Positions 34,198 to 42,943 are shown, numbered from the stretch's first letter. The stretch is 64,000 nucleotides of DNA from a bacterium (GCA_905221035.1 CAJNBP010000001.1:62001-126000), one strand, 5' to 3'. The notes: a model not told the origin generated them from the sequence alone. Program-made: numbers and translations.

Positions 34198-34347
34198 TTA
34201 AAACTCCTTTCTTTTTTTGGAACAATGGAACAACATTATACTACTTCAATAACAAGCCCAGAAGTAGTATAGTTCTGTTCTGACTAAATTGGAACACAAA
34301 ACCAGTTTGGAGCTCTTGCCTTACGGCAAGCTCCGCTGGTATACAAA
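34198..34347. other. candidate transfer/replication origin next to the relaxase gene
   Basis: The 150 bases hold ATACTACTTC (34238-34247) inverted as GAAGTAGTAT (34261-34270), a repeated GGAACAA (34219 and 34228), and a long hairpin at 34301-34340 with stems ACCAG/CTGGT and CTTGCC/GGCAAG around a TTAC loop. Structured repeats beside a Rep gene are typical of oriT or double-strand origins; the nick site is not identified. Confidence 0.5.
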
Positions 34348-34953
34348 TCAATTATGCTTTCTCGTCCCTTGTATTATATGATTAAGTGAAGTACTATCTG
34401 TGGGAGAGAATATATATATTTTACGATAGACTCTTATCAGATAGTCGTACAAAAAAGGTAATTTTTTTTGTAAAATTGTATCAACATCTGAATTTTTTGC
34501 CTGTAGTATTATAACAAGGATATAGTCACTAGTTATGATACATCTGATAGATTTAACAATAGATTTGTACTCTTTTACAACCTCACTATCGCTTTCACTG
34601 GCTTTCGTTTTCATCTGTTTTCGAATTATCCTTAATAGATTTATTGTACGGATAAAGTTCAGAAACTTATCTTCTTTTATCCATACGATACAAAGAATGG
34701 TATGAGCTAAAAGATAGATAATCATGACGCTAGTGATTGTTTGAAATAGCAAAGATTGCCCTATTTGAAAATTATTCCGAATTTGTCCCCAAGCGTCCCA
34801 AGAGACAATAGTACTAACTTGGTTAATAAACCATATACCTGCTAGAAATAACACCCATAGAAAGCCTAAAAATAATTCTAAAGGCAGTAAGTAATAGAGT
34901 TTATCGGTAATTACAGTGGTTTGTCTTATTATTTTTTTATAAAAATTTTTCAT
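34348..34953 (-). CDS. membrane protein of the mobile element
   Basis: Not recognised. 201 residues; two hydrophobic segments (about 22-46, beginning LLPLELFLGFLWVLF, and about 70-92, around TITSVMIIYLLAHTILCI) followed by a basic cytoplasmic region. It overlaps the FtsK-like gene by 4 bases (ATGA), suggesting a role with the coupling protein, perhaps anchoring it. Confidence 0.7.
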   Translation of the reverse strand: MKNFYKKIIRQTTVITDKLYYLLPLELFLGFLWVLFLAGIWFINQVSTIVSWDAWGQIRNNFQIGQSLLFQTITSVMIIYLLAHTILCIVWIKEDKFLNFIRTINLLRIIRKQMKTKASESDSEVVKEYKSIVKSIRCIITSDYILVIILQAKNSDVDTILQKKLPFLYDYLIRVYRKIYIFSPTDSTSLNHIIQGTRKHN

Positions 34954-36044
34954 ATATTTTCTCCTTTAAATGTTGGTACGAGCAATGGCATAACATTAGG
35001 TGCTGTTACACCATCAATAACTTGAACAATACCAGTTCCTTTTCCGTTAGGAATGACAATTCCTGTCTCTGAGTCCAAGTCTGGGAATAAAAACGTTGTC
35101 GTTTTTCTGTTGATTAAACCAAGTTGTATCAAGAAATTACACTGCTCTCTAACGGCAATAGGTAAAGCGTTTGTATCCATCCGCTGGCTCACTAGGATTA
35201 GGTGGACAGATGTTGCTCGTCCAAGTAGTGCAATATTGGATAATAGTGCAAAAAAGGTATCTTTAACATTTTTAGAAGTCAAAGATGTTAAAGCAAGCAA
35301 TTCATCAATCACCAGACAACGATGTTGAAATTTTTTAGAAGGATTTTCAAGAAGCTCCGATTGTCTTTCATAGATAGTATCTAGTTCCACTTTTAGCAAG
35401 CTGTTTACCTTGGAAACAAATTCATCAGATGAGAAGTCTTTCTCTTGATAAAGAACAGGTATGTTCTGTTTTAAGCAGTAGCGAGAGATAGAATCACACT
35501 TAGGGTCCACAACTGTTACATGAGCAAATTGATTAATAACAGAGATTAGATAGGTCAAAGCGTAGCTCTTTCCAGAACCAGAAGAACCAGCAATCAAGCA
35601 ATGAACGATGCGATTGAAATCAATTCGATAATTTTTCATGAGTTCAAAACTTTCGTTTTGAACGCTGACATCAGATAGCTTTTGATACGTCAACCTCTCA
35701 GGTATTCCCCTAAAGAATGGAAACCGAAAAGCACGACTAGTGTTAATACTTACACCATCACGTTTGACAATATAGGCTGATGGCTGTTTAAGAAATGTCA
35801 ACATAGGGTAGGCACTTGTAGACAAAATTTGAAAAATCTGTTGGTATAGATTGTTATCCAAAACATACGCACAAGGAAAACGCGGAACAAAGTCTAAATA
35901 ATTATCACCATAGATAAACTGGAATGAATTTGTAGTTGAAGAAATAGAGCTGTTTCCCAACCCTATCTCAACAGACTGAACAAGATAGTCGGCGTCCACT
36001 ACAAACTCCCGTTTATTTTCTGGTTGAATAAACGGAAATGCCAT
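34950..36044 (-). CDS. FtsK/SpoIIIE-type (TcpA-like) DNA translocase, probable coupling protein
   Basis: 364 residues. Walker A IAGSSGSGKSYALTYLIS near residue 140, Walker B RCLVIDELLAL near 245, then ATSVHLILVSQRMDTNALP, typical of TcpA/FtsK coupling ATPases of conjugative elements. No N-terminal membrane helices are visible; the neighbouring membrane protein may provide the anchor. Likely brings the relaxosome to a helper secretion system. Confidence 0.85.
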   Translation of the reverse strand: MAFPFIQPENKREFVVDADYLVQSVEIGLGNSSISSTTNSFQFIYGDNYLDFVPRFPCAYVLDNNLYQQIFQILSTSAYPMLTFLKQPSAYIVKRDGVSINTSRAFRFPFFRGIPERLTYQKLSDVSVQNESFELMKNYRIDFNRIVHCLIAGSSGSGKSYALTYLISVINQFAHVTVVDPKCDSISRYCLKQNIPVLYQEKDFSSDEFVSKVNSLLKVELDTIYERQSELLENPSKKFQHRCLVIDELLALTSLTSKNVKDTFFALLSNIALLGRATSVHLILVSQRMDTNALPIAVREQCNFLIQLGLINRKTTTFLFPDLDSETGIVIPNGKGTGIVQVIDGVTAPNVMPLLVPTFKGENI

Positions 36045-36047
36045 TGG

Positions 36048-36380
36048 TTACTTACCTCCTTCTTTGATAATTTTTACCGATTCGGCTTTAAAATAAACAT
36101 TGTTTCTCACTTTGCAAGCAACAGGATTGACTAACTCAACTTCTGCGAATTGTTCAATTTCTTGAGAAGTTGGGAATTTGACAAGAAAAGGATTCTGACC
36201 AGGAATAATGAAATATCGGCTAAATCCATCTACTTCGTCAGTCCTCTTATTGTCCTTATAGACCCACTTAATTTCTTCTTCAGCGGACAATGAACTAAAG
36301 ATAGGGTTTTCTCCAAATATTTCATGGAAAAGGGCTACGTTATATCCATAAACTGGATTTTTGTATTTAAAAGCACTCAT
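36048..36380 (-). CDS. small protein of the mobile element
   Basis: Not firmly recognised. 110 residues; AEVELVNPVACKVRNNVYFKAESVKIIKEG loosely resembles the YdcP/DUF961 proteins encoded next to coupling proteins in Tn916-like elements. Three bases upstream of the TcpA-like gene, so co-transcribed with it. First gene after a 238-base intergenic region with paired palindromes. Confidence 0.65.
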   Translation of the reverse strand: MSAFKYKNPVYGYNVALFHEIFGENPIFSSLSAEEEIKWVYKDNKRTDEVDGFSRYFIIPGQNPFLVKFPTSQEIEQFAEVELVNPVACKVRNNVYFKAESVKIIKEGGK

Positions 36381-36505
36381 GTGCTAATCCTCCATAATCA
36401 GCATACCTAGGATTTACTGACTTCTAATAAAAAATTTTGATGTAATGAACTAGGCACCTTTGTTGTTCTTTACGTTATCTATTATATTTTGATTTACCGA
36501 CGACT

Positions 36506-36547
36506 GTGTATACACTAGAATGAAATTTAGAGATAAATTTGTATACA
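36506..36547. promoter_or_regulatory. paired GTATAC palindromes, candidate operator of the element
   Basis: GTGTATACAC (36506-36515) and TGTATACA (36540-36547) have centres 33 bp apart, about three helical turns, in the region upstream of the transfer genes. A plausible site for the element's HTH regulator. Confidence 0.4.
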
Positions 36548-36574
36548 TTGGAAGAAAGCATATATGGTATGACA

Positions 36575-36608
36575 CAAAAAAGGCCTCACTATTTTAGTAG
36601 CAAGGCCT
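36575..36608 (-). terminator. terminator of the element's HTH regulator gene
   Basis: AGGCCT...AGGCCT inverted arms with a T6 run on the minus strand. Confidence 0.7.
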
Positions 36609-36618
36609 GTAATTTTGA

Positions 36619-37779
36619 CTAATAGTCTTGATTATCTATAAAATCATTTATGTAGAGAGTTAGATGTTTATCTTTTGTTTTTTCATAAAATTTGATAATT
36701 TTAGTTAAGTCAGAATAGAGTTTAAATGCATCATAGTTCTCACTAGTATCCTCATATTTATTATGTATTTTTTCCAAGAATAAATTTTGATACTGGAGTA
36801 ACTGTAAAAATTGAATATGAAAGAGACTATTAGTTTTATCTATTTGTTCTTTTTTTAGCTCATTTACTAAAAGATAGTATATATCATCTCCCAATAAAAT
36901 GTTTAAAAGAACATCAGAGTCTAAATAGTATATCATTTTGCTAGGAGTATTATTTTTACCTCTGGTATTCAAGCTATTGTTAAATGTTTCTAAAAATTTA
37001 TCAAAAATTAAATCAATTATTTTATATATAGTCTGTTCGAATGCTTCGAATATATAGATGATATTTTCAGGTTTACGAAGTAGAACAGAAGTAATATTCC
37101 CTAAATCAGTAGTGTACCACGTTTGAAGTTGGGAACTGACTTTTTCCAAGTCATTAGCATATTTAGTTTGTAATTTATGGTTAAAAGAATCACTGTATTG
37201 TTCATCTTTTGATTTATAAGGAATATACTTATCAGGATAGTTATCAGAATAATAAAAGACAGAATTTATGAAGTGCTTTTGGAAAGCAGGATAGGTTAGT
37301 AGAAATTTTAATATTATATTCCCTAAGCGTTCAGTTTCTTTATTAGGTTTGATATCGAGAGATTGAGATTTGTGATATAAATCTCGCCATTTTTCAGATG
37401 AAACGGAGTTAATCTGAACATCTATATTATTTAGCAGACATCCTAATAGTAAAATTTTTACGATTTCTTGTTTCTGTTCTTTATTTCCTAAAAGTAATTC
37501 ATCTTTATTACATTCAAGAGTAGCAGTCAATGCTTTAATTTGATTATCCGATAAAAAACTCCTAAAATTCTCCTGCTCTCCTTTTTCTATTTTGCTAATA
37601 TTCTTTTGTGTGATGCCAGTTATAGGATTATTTTGTGTATCTCCTGTTTCTTTGACATTTTTATCAAAAGCACATCGAGAGATGTGACTAGAATAATTTG
37701 ACAAATTCAAATTTTTTCTTTGTCTGTCTAGTCTAACACGTTCTCCGATATTTTTATACAAATATTCTGTAAAATCCAT
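36619..37779 (-). CDS. HTH-domain regulator of the mobile element
   Basis: 386 residues. The N-terminal XRE-like helix-turn-helix (IGERVRLDRQRKNLNLSNYSSHIS, then NISKIEKGEQENFRSFLSDNQI) has an insert of about 25 residues between its helices. A long, Tyr/Asn/Lys-rich C-terminal region of unknown fold follows, possibly a signal-sensing helical domain as in Rgg-like regulators. It has its own terminator and sits between the transfer module and the cargo. Confidence 0.65.
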   Translation of the reverse strand: MDFTEYLYKNIGERVRLDRQRKNLNLSNYSSHISRCAFDKNVKETGDTQNNPITGITQKNISKIEKGEQENFRSFLSDNQIKALTATLECNKDELLLGNKEQKQEIVKILLLGCLLNNIDVQINSVSSEKWRDLYHKSQSLDIKPNKETERLGNIILKFLLTYPAFQKHFINSVFYYSDNYPDKYIPYKSKDEQYSDSFNHKLQTKYANDLEKVSSQLQTWYTTDLGNITSVLLRKPENIIYIFEAFEQTIYKIIDLIFDKFLETFNNSLNTRGKNNTPSKMIYYLDSDVLLNILLGDDIYYLLVNELKKEQIDKTNSLFHIQFLQLLQYQNLFLEKIHNKYEDTSENYDAFKLYSDLTKIIKFYEKTKDKHLTLYINDFIDNQDY

Positions 37780-37833
37780 GATTTCCTCCTTGTCAAAGGG
37801 AACCGAAAATATTCGATTCTGTGGTTAGTTTAA

Positions 37834-38880
37834 TTATTTTACTTTATAGAAAAATCCCTCCGTACTACCATTGATGAGTTGGTGTCCAAACCATAAGCGG
37901 TCTTGTGTGATATCAGACGAATCGGTATAGCCATTATCTGTAGAAGAGGTGACAGACATGGTTATAGGGATTCCTGCTGGTAAAAAGGCAATAGCTGCAC
38001 CAGCACCTCCATCTTTAGAAATAGAATTTGCCTTAAGATAGTGGTCAATTTCTTCAGCATGTTCAATTGAAATTTTGGACTTATCACTTACTAAACCATT
38101 TTTGTCAAAGGTGAATTCAATACCTGTAGGATTCCTCCAAGTGCCTGCGACACTAGAAAAATCTCCGTTTTGAATTGCTGAAATATCCATCCCTTTACTT
38201 TCTGACGGAAGGGTTGTTTCTTCATTTATTAGACTTGTGACAGATTTCCAAGAGAAAGATCTTATGTCAAGGGAAGGTGGTTTTGTCCCCAGTCCCTCTT
38301 CTGTATCTGATTCGATAACTAAGTCTAATCGTGTTCCATCCTGATTGAACTTGTATAGTTTAAGTTGGATTTGATTAATAGATACTCGGGTAGATAATTG
38401 AAAATAACCATTTTCTAAAGGATTAAAATGTACTCGTTCTCCAATAAAGTCCAGATTGTTTTCTGCATTGGTCAGTCGAATAACTTCATCATTTTTAAGA
38501 GTTCGAATATCTAATAAATCGTAATAGTTAGAATCTATTTTTAGGGCAATCAAAAGTTCGTCCGTACCGTCTTGGTCTAAATCATACAAGCTATACTGTA
38601 ATCCAGAATATTCTTTAGGATAAGTGTTTTTTAAGTTTGCTTTTGAATTGACCTCTGTAGGTGAAGCAGGAGAACCATCTAATACTTTGGCATATTCTTT
38701 AAGGACAGGATTATATAGGGTATAATCAGGTTTCTTCTCTTCCGATGTAGAAGAAGTTGAACTAGTACTTGAAGCAATTGCTTCAGAACTTGCTGAGGAA
38801 GTATTTTCACTCTGATGTTGGCAAGCCGTTAAAATAGAGATAGCTAAAATACTAATACTGAATAGAAATAATTTTTTCAT
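37834..38880 (-). CDS. secreted lipoprotein of the choline-binding cargo operon
   Basis: About 348 residues from ATG 38880. Signal peptide with lipobox LTAC, then a Ser/Thr-rich linker (SSASSEAIASSTSSTSSTSEE) and an unrecognised domain with an EF-hand-like acidic stretch YDLDQDGTDELL. A possible GTG start at 38919 overlaps the upstream gene by 10 bases but has no signal-peptide logic. Last gene of the cargo operon; function unknown. Confidence 0.75.
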   Translation of the reverse strand: MKKLFLFSISILAISILTACQHQSENTSSASSEAIASSTSSTSSTSEEKKPDYTLYNPVLKEYAKVLDGSPASPTEVNSKANLKNTYPKEYSGLQYSLYDLDQDGTDELLIALKIDSNYYDLLDIRTLKNDEVIRLTNAENNLDFIGERVHFNPLENGYFQLSTRVSINQIQLKLYKFNQDGTRLDLVIESDTEEGLGTKPPSLDIRSFSWKSVTSLINEETTLPSESKGMDISAIQNGDFSSVAGTWRNPTGIEFTFDKNGLVSDKSKISIEHAEEIDHYLKANSISKDGGAGAAIAFLPAGIPITMSVTSSTDNGYTDSSDITQDRLWFGHQLINGSTEGFFYKVK

Positions 38881-38909
38881 ATGTTTAATCTTGCAATTTG
38901 CAATTGTTT

Positions 38910-40298
38910 TTATACCCACTCACCGTTGTAATTGACACGATAGCCATCAGGGGTCGTTGTATTGATTGCGAGCGCTCCAGAGCTATAGGCATAGTACCAT
39001 TTACCAGATACTTTCATCCAGCCTGTTTTCATAGCTCCTGAGTCTTGAAGGTAGTACCAGCTACCGCCTGTCTCAAGCCACCCTGTTTTCATACTACCTG
39101 AACCAGTAAGATAATACCAAGTACCAGCATCTTTCACCCAACCTGTTTGCATCACACCTGAGCTATTCAAGTAGTACCAAGCTCCACCGTCTTTTACCCA
39201 ACCTGTTTGCATCCAGCCAGAGTTGTCAAAACGGTACCAAACACCATTGATTTTTTCCCAGCCGTTAGTTTTGTAAGAGCCGTCGGCGTGCTTATACCAC
39301 CAGCGAGAACCAGATTGCACCCAACTTCCTGAGAAATTAGAATTTGAATCAGATTGAGTAGTCGTGTTAGTATTTGAATTTTTCGAAGGATTTCCGATAG
39401 TCACCTCTTTTCTAACTTTAAAGACACGTTTTCTTGTATCAGTTAAGTGATCATAAGGTGAACCAGCTTCCCCAGACATCTCCAAGATATATGTTCCAGC
39501 AGGAAACTGTTTTGAAACAAAAATATCACCTTTAAATTTATTGCTATAAATTAAGGGGAGTAGAAATTGGTCACTAACGTCTTTAGTTAAACCACTAAAA
39601 ATTACCGCATTATGACTTTGATATACAACTTTTCCACTATCCTTATCAATTAAAGTAATATTTCCTTTGGCGGCTTTATCTCCCCCGTGTTGTAGTGACT
39701 CTGAAATTTTTCCTTCAAAGCTAAGTCCAAAATAATCAATTTCAACCTTTGTAATTGTTGCTTCTATTTGTTTTTCAGTACTCGTATTCGAGATAGTATT
39801 TGCTTGATTATTTGATAAGACTTCTAGTTTGGTTACATAAGTGTAAAAAGGACCACCTTTTCCCAGATTTTCTCTGACATCAGCAGTTAACTTATAGCGA
39901 GTACCATTTAGTTCAAACTTCATGGTATAGATACCATAATCTGTTGCTTTAAAGACAATCGTTTTACCGTTGAATCTAGCGATACCATTGGAGTCAAAAC
40001 TAGCAAATTGCTTAGAAAATTCTTGTCTATAAGCTTTGTCTACATAATCAACCGTTATAAATTCACTATTACCTTTGGAAAATTCTCCGAGTTGTGCTTT
40101 TCTTTTTTCTACAAGCGTCACATCTGTTGCGACTAAATCTGTATCACGATAACCAATAGCAGGGACTTCAACATAAGCATTGGCTGCTGGAGACCATTCC
40201 TTGACCATTGGAACACTTGCGGCATTGACATTTGAAATTGTAGCTCCTGTCGCTACAAGTGATAAAACTGCTGTAGTCGTTAAAACGATTTTTTTCAT
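38910..40298 (-). CDS. choline-binding surface protein with unknown N-terminal domain
   Basis: 462 residues: signal peptide (1-26), an unrecognised N-terminal region to about 310 (beta-rich; KEWSPAANAYVEVP and FPAGTYILEMSG), a Ser/Asn linker, then about seven choline-binding repeats (GWEKINGVWYRFDNSG, TGWVKDGGAWYYL and so on) ending DGYRVNYNGEWV. The repeats bind phosphocholine on teichoic acids and hold the protein on the wall. Forty-five bases after the CAP-domain gene. Confidence 0.88.
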   Translation of the reverse strand: MKKIVLTTTAVLSLVATGATISNVNAASVPMVKEWSPAANAYVEVPAIGYRDTDLVATDVTLVEKRKAQLGEFSKGNSEFITVDYVDKAYRQEFSKQFASFDSNGIARFNGKTIVFKATDYGIYTMKFELNGTRYKLTADVRENLGKGGPFYTYVTKLEVLSNNQANTISNTSTEKQIEATITKVEIDYFGLSFEGKISESLQHGGDKAAKGNITLIDKDSGKVVYQSHNAVIFSGLTKDVSDQFLLPLIYSNKFKGDIFVSKQFPAGTYILEMSGEAGSPYDHLTDTRKRVFKVRKEVTIGNPSKNSNTNTTTQSDSNSNFSGSWVQSGSRWWYKHADGSYKTNGWEKINGVWYRFDNSGWMQTGWVKDGGAWYYLNSSGVMQTGWVKDAGTWYYLTGSGSMKTGWLETGGSWYYLQDSGAMKTGWMKVSGKWYYAYSSGALAINTTTPDGYRVNYNGEWV

Positions 40299-40343
40299 AA
40301 TTTTTGTATTCCTTTTCTTTTTATCTATTTTTTATAATCTTAT

Positions 40344-41795
40344 CTAGACCCATTCTCCATTGTAATTGACACGATAACCGTCAGGCGTAGTTGTATTGAT
40401 TGCGAGTGCATCAGAGCTATAGGCATAGTACCATTTACCAGATACTTTCATCCAGCCTGTTTTCATAGCTCCTGAGTCTTGAAGATAGTACCAGCTACCG
40501 TTATCTTTGAGCCAACCAGTCTTCATTGCACCTGAGCCGTCTAGGTAGTACCAACTACCGTCTTTCACCCAGCCAGTTTGCATCCACCCAGCGTTGTCAA
40601 ATCGATACCAAACACCATTGATTTTTTCCCAGCCATTAGTTTTGTAAGAGCCGTCGGCGTGCTTATACCACCAGCGAGAACCAGAGCGAATCCATGAAGA
40701 AGAACCAGAGTTTCCGCTACCGCCAGAGAAGCTTTGACGAACTCGGGCTAAATATTCGTTTGGATCGTTTGTCCAAGTTTGAGGATTCGTATCAACTCTA
40801 GAATTAGAAGTTTGGTCAGAAGCATTAGCTGATACTGTTACAGTTGTAGAATACGTTTTACCGTCTGATGTAACTGTAATAGTCGTAGTACCTGATTTGC
40901 GAGCAGTAATGTTTCCGTCTCTGTCGATTGTTGCGACGGAAGTGTCACTACTTGACCAGTCATGATTTGTTGGAATGATGACTATTGGATCGATTGAAGA
41001 AAGTTCTCTCGATTGAGTAGACTTAGCTGTCAAATAAATTGTTTTAGATGAACCCTGCTTAATCTGAACGTTGCGATCTAGTGCGAAGTCAGATAACTTG
41101 TCATTCAAAGCCTCAGTGTAGACGATCGATGAGCCGTAGCTTCCAACTAACGAGTCAGAATCGCTTGTATTTTCTGCAAATAGCTGTGATGTTGTTTGCC
41201 ATGATGACTTATCTTTCGTGAAAGTCGACATTGCGACAGTGGTCCATCTAGGGTCAATCATGTGAGTATAGTGACCTGTCTCGCCTGAACCTGATTTCAA
41301 ATCTTGTTTTTCAGAATAAAAATCTTCTATAGCTTCTAGCGGAGTTTTGCTACCATAAGCTAGATTTCCGGCCAGATGAGCAAAATTATCAGAATATACT
41401 CCAGCATACAATTCCTCGCCTGTCATACGATGGTGAGATTTAGACATCGTAGCTTCTGATGCTCGTCTCAATGCAGCCTGTTCTAATGAATTAGACCATT
41501 TGATTGGGACATAACGATTAACTAATCCTTCGTTGTAAGCTTCTTTACGAATTTCGTTGATGCGATTTACGATCGCTTGTTTATCAGGCGTTGAGAATGT
41601 CCCTTTGATACCGACGATTTTCAAGCCCGTAGATGTTCTAAAGCTATAAGATGGATCGATAGATGAGCCGTTAGAATCACGGCCAAGTACGATATTCTCA
41701 CTAGCTGATACTTGATTAGCTGTGATGATTCCAGCTCCAAGAAGTGATAGAGCTGAGATAGTTGCAAGTGTGAATTTTTTAGTTTGTTTGTTCAT
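40344..41795 (-). CDS. CAP/SCP-domain choline-binding protein
   Basis: 483 residues: signal peptide, CAP/SCP domain (about 65-215; KWSNSLEQAALRRASEA, GENL-like AGNLAYGSKTP, GHYTHMIDPRWTTVAMSTF), a bacterial Ig-like Big_2 domain (SSSDTSVATIDRDGNITARKSGTTTITVTS, about 275-325), and about five choline-binding repeats. First gene of the cargo operon. Its upstream region holds two recombinase-site-like palindromes, so expression may be phase variable. Paralogous to the protein at 43012-44163, which lacks the Big_2 domain. Confidence 0.9.
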   Translation of the reverse strand: MNKQTKKFTLATISALSLLGAGIITANQVSASENIVLGRDSNGSSIDPSYSFRTSTGLKIVGIKGTFSTPDKQAIVNRINEIRKEAYNEGLVNRYVPIKWSNSLEQAALRRASEATMSKSHHRMTGEELYAGVYSDNFAHLAGNLAYGSKTPLEAIEDFYSEKQDLKSGSGETGHYTHMIDPRWTTVAMSTFTKDKSSWQTTSQLFAENTSDSDSLVGSYGSSIVYTEALNDKLSDFALDRNVQIKQGSSKTIYLTAKSTQSRELSSIDPIVIIPTNHDWSSSDTSVATIDRDGNITARKSGTTTITVTSDGKTYSTTVTVSANASDQTSNSRVDTNPQTWTNDPNEYLARVRQSFSGGSGNSGSSSWIRSGSRWWYKHADGSYKTNGWEKINGVWYRFDNAGWMQTGWVKDGSWYYLDGSGAMKTGWLKDNGSWYYLQDSGAMKTGWMKVSGKWYYAYSSDALAINTTTPDGYRVNYNGEWV

Positions 41796-41836
41796 TCATG
41801 TAATAACCTCTATTTTTATTTATTGTAAAGTAATCA

Positions 41837-41870
41837 GTTTGTCCTAAAACCTAGACTTTTTTGGACAAAC
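41837..41870. repeat. quasi-palindromic site 1, candidate serine-recombinase site
   Basis: Arms GTTTGTCC/GGACAAAC around AAAACCTAGACTTTTTT. Its bottom strand matches the top strand of site 2 (41964-41994) at 25 of 29 positions, against 20 of 29 in direct orientation, so the two sites are best read as inverted. Confidence 0.6.
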
Positions 41871-41963
41871 TTGATAGAATGGTAGTGTAATAATAATCGG
41901 TCAAAATGCTTGATTTTAGAACCTTTTTTCTAACGAAAACGGCTCTAGAATAGAGTGTATTTC
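41871..41963. promoter_or_regulatory. 93-bp candidate invertible promoter segment
   Basis: Lies between two inverted recombinase-like sites and upstream of the choline-binding operon. It contains an extended -10 TGATAGAAT (41872-41880) that now reads away from that operon, and weaker elements (TTGACC, 17 bp, CATTCT; 41876-41904) that read toward it. Which orientation is 'on' cannot be decided from sequence. Confidence 0.45.
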
Positions 41964-41994
41964 CTGTCCAAAAAATCCTAGGTTTTTTGACAAG
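41964..41994. repeat. quasi-palindromic site 2, candidate serine-recombinase site
   Basis: CTGTCCAAAAAA and TTTTTTGACAAG around a CCTAGG centre; 2 bases from the stop codon of the serine recombinase gene. Confidence 0.6.
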
Positions 41995-41996
41995 AA

Positions 41997-42584
41997 CTAT
42001 GAATTTTTTATCCAATTATGAAAGGTGCTTTTTGATACTCCTAAGATGTCTGCACCTTCTCGTAAGGTTATTTCTTTTTTTCTATATTGAGCTATCACAT
42101 CAGGGAAATTATTCGGGACAACCAATTTTGGTCTACCGAATTTCTTCCCTTTTTTCTGTGCTTCCCGTATTCCTTCCATTTGTCTTTGTTTGATTTGTTC
42201 TCTTTCAAACTGTGCCACATAAGATAGGACTTGTAAAACGATATCGGAGATTAGTTTTCCTGTGATATTATCATTGCTATTCTTTGTATTTAATAAGGGG
42301 AAATCTAAAACAGTTATATTTACTTTCTTTTTCTTAGTAATTGCTTGCCATTGTTCTAAAATTTCATCATAGTTTCTTCCCAACCTATCAATTGATTTAA
42401 TGACTAATTCATCATTTTCTTTTAAGGTAGTTAATAATTTTTGATATTCTATTCTGTCAAAATCTTTTCCTGAAACGTAATCAATAAAAATATTTTCTTT
42501 TGATAATTTGTTTTCTACTAAGGCTGAAAATTGCCTATCAATATTTTGTTCTTTTGTAGATACTCGAACATAACCGTAACGCAT
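41997..42584 (-). CDS. small serine recombinase (resolvase/invertase, Hin/Pin type)
   Basis: 195 residues. N-terminal catalytic domain MRYGYVRVSTKEQNIDRQ (nucleophile Ser9) with SIDRLGRNYDEIL and EREQIKQRQMEGI; C-terminal helix-turn-helix TLREGADILGVSKSTFHNWIKNS. The length fits DNA invertases and small resolvases rather than large integrases. It sits directly beside paired palindromic sites upstream of a surface-protein operon, suggesting promoter inversion. Confidence 0.92.
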   Translation of the reverse strand: MRYGYVRVSTKEQNIDRQFSALVENKLSKENIFIDYVSGKDFDRIEYQKLLTTLKENDELVIKSIDRLGRNYDEILEQWQAITKKKKVNITVLDFPLLNTKNSNDNITGKLISDIVLQVLSYVAQFEREQIKQRQMEGIREAQKKGKKFGRPKLVVPNNFPDVIAQYRKKEITLREGADILGVSKSTFHNWIKNS

Positions 42585-42802
42585 AAGGCTACCACCTATC
42601 TTTTTATCTCTATTTTAGACGAAAAGAAAACTACCGCTCATAATGAGTGGTAGTTTGGTGTACTCTTTGCTACTGTATTTTTTTGCCAAGATTTTGTCTT
42701 GGATGCGTGAATAGTAGTGTTGGATAAAAAATCTTAAGGGCTTAAAATCCTTTTTAACCAACCTTTTTGATGTTTACAAAAATTAAAAACAGTATGTTCA
42801 AT

Positions 42803-42819
42803 TTTTGCATGTTCATCAT
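42803..42819. repeat. attachment-site core, right copy
   Basis: Exact copy of the 17 bases at 31536-31552. The sequence beyond it, read on the minus strand, offers AAAGGAAACTG upstream of an ATG, as expected for the original ebfC leader. Confidence 0.75.
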
Positions 42820-42943
42820 GGTGATTTACAGTTTCCTTTTATCTTATTTTCTTTCCTGTTTTATCAATTTTGAGGTTAAAAGTCTAATTTTTTTCTGAGT
42901 GAATCTAAGAATTGTGCTTAGCAGCAGACAATAAAAGTATATA

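Larger units (their letters stand above)
31553..42819. mobile_element. integrative mobilizable element inserted at the 5' end of ebfC, about 11.3 kb
   Basis: Bounded by an exact 17-bp direct repeat. Genes in order from the left end, all on the minus strand: tyrosine integrase, DUF3173 protein, Rep_2/helicase relaxase, membrane protein, TcpA/FtsK coupling protein, small protein, HTH regulator, lipoprotein, two choline-binding proteins, serine recombinase. There is no type IV secretion machinery, so it would need a helper ICE. Integrase plus Rep-type relaxase plus TcpA-like protein matches a known class of streptococcal IMEs; the choline-binding cargo looks unusual. Confidence 0.72.

Noticed and set aside
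39000-40690. Regular short repeats resembling a CRISPR array
   Set aside because: They are in-frame, about 60-bp, coding for choline-binding repeats (GW...WYY pattern); spacers are not unique and no cas genes are present.
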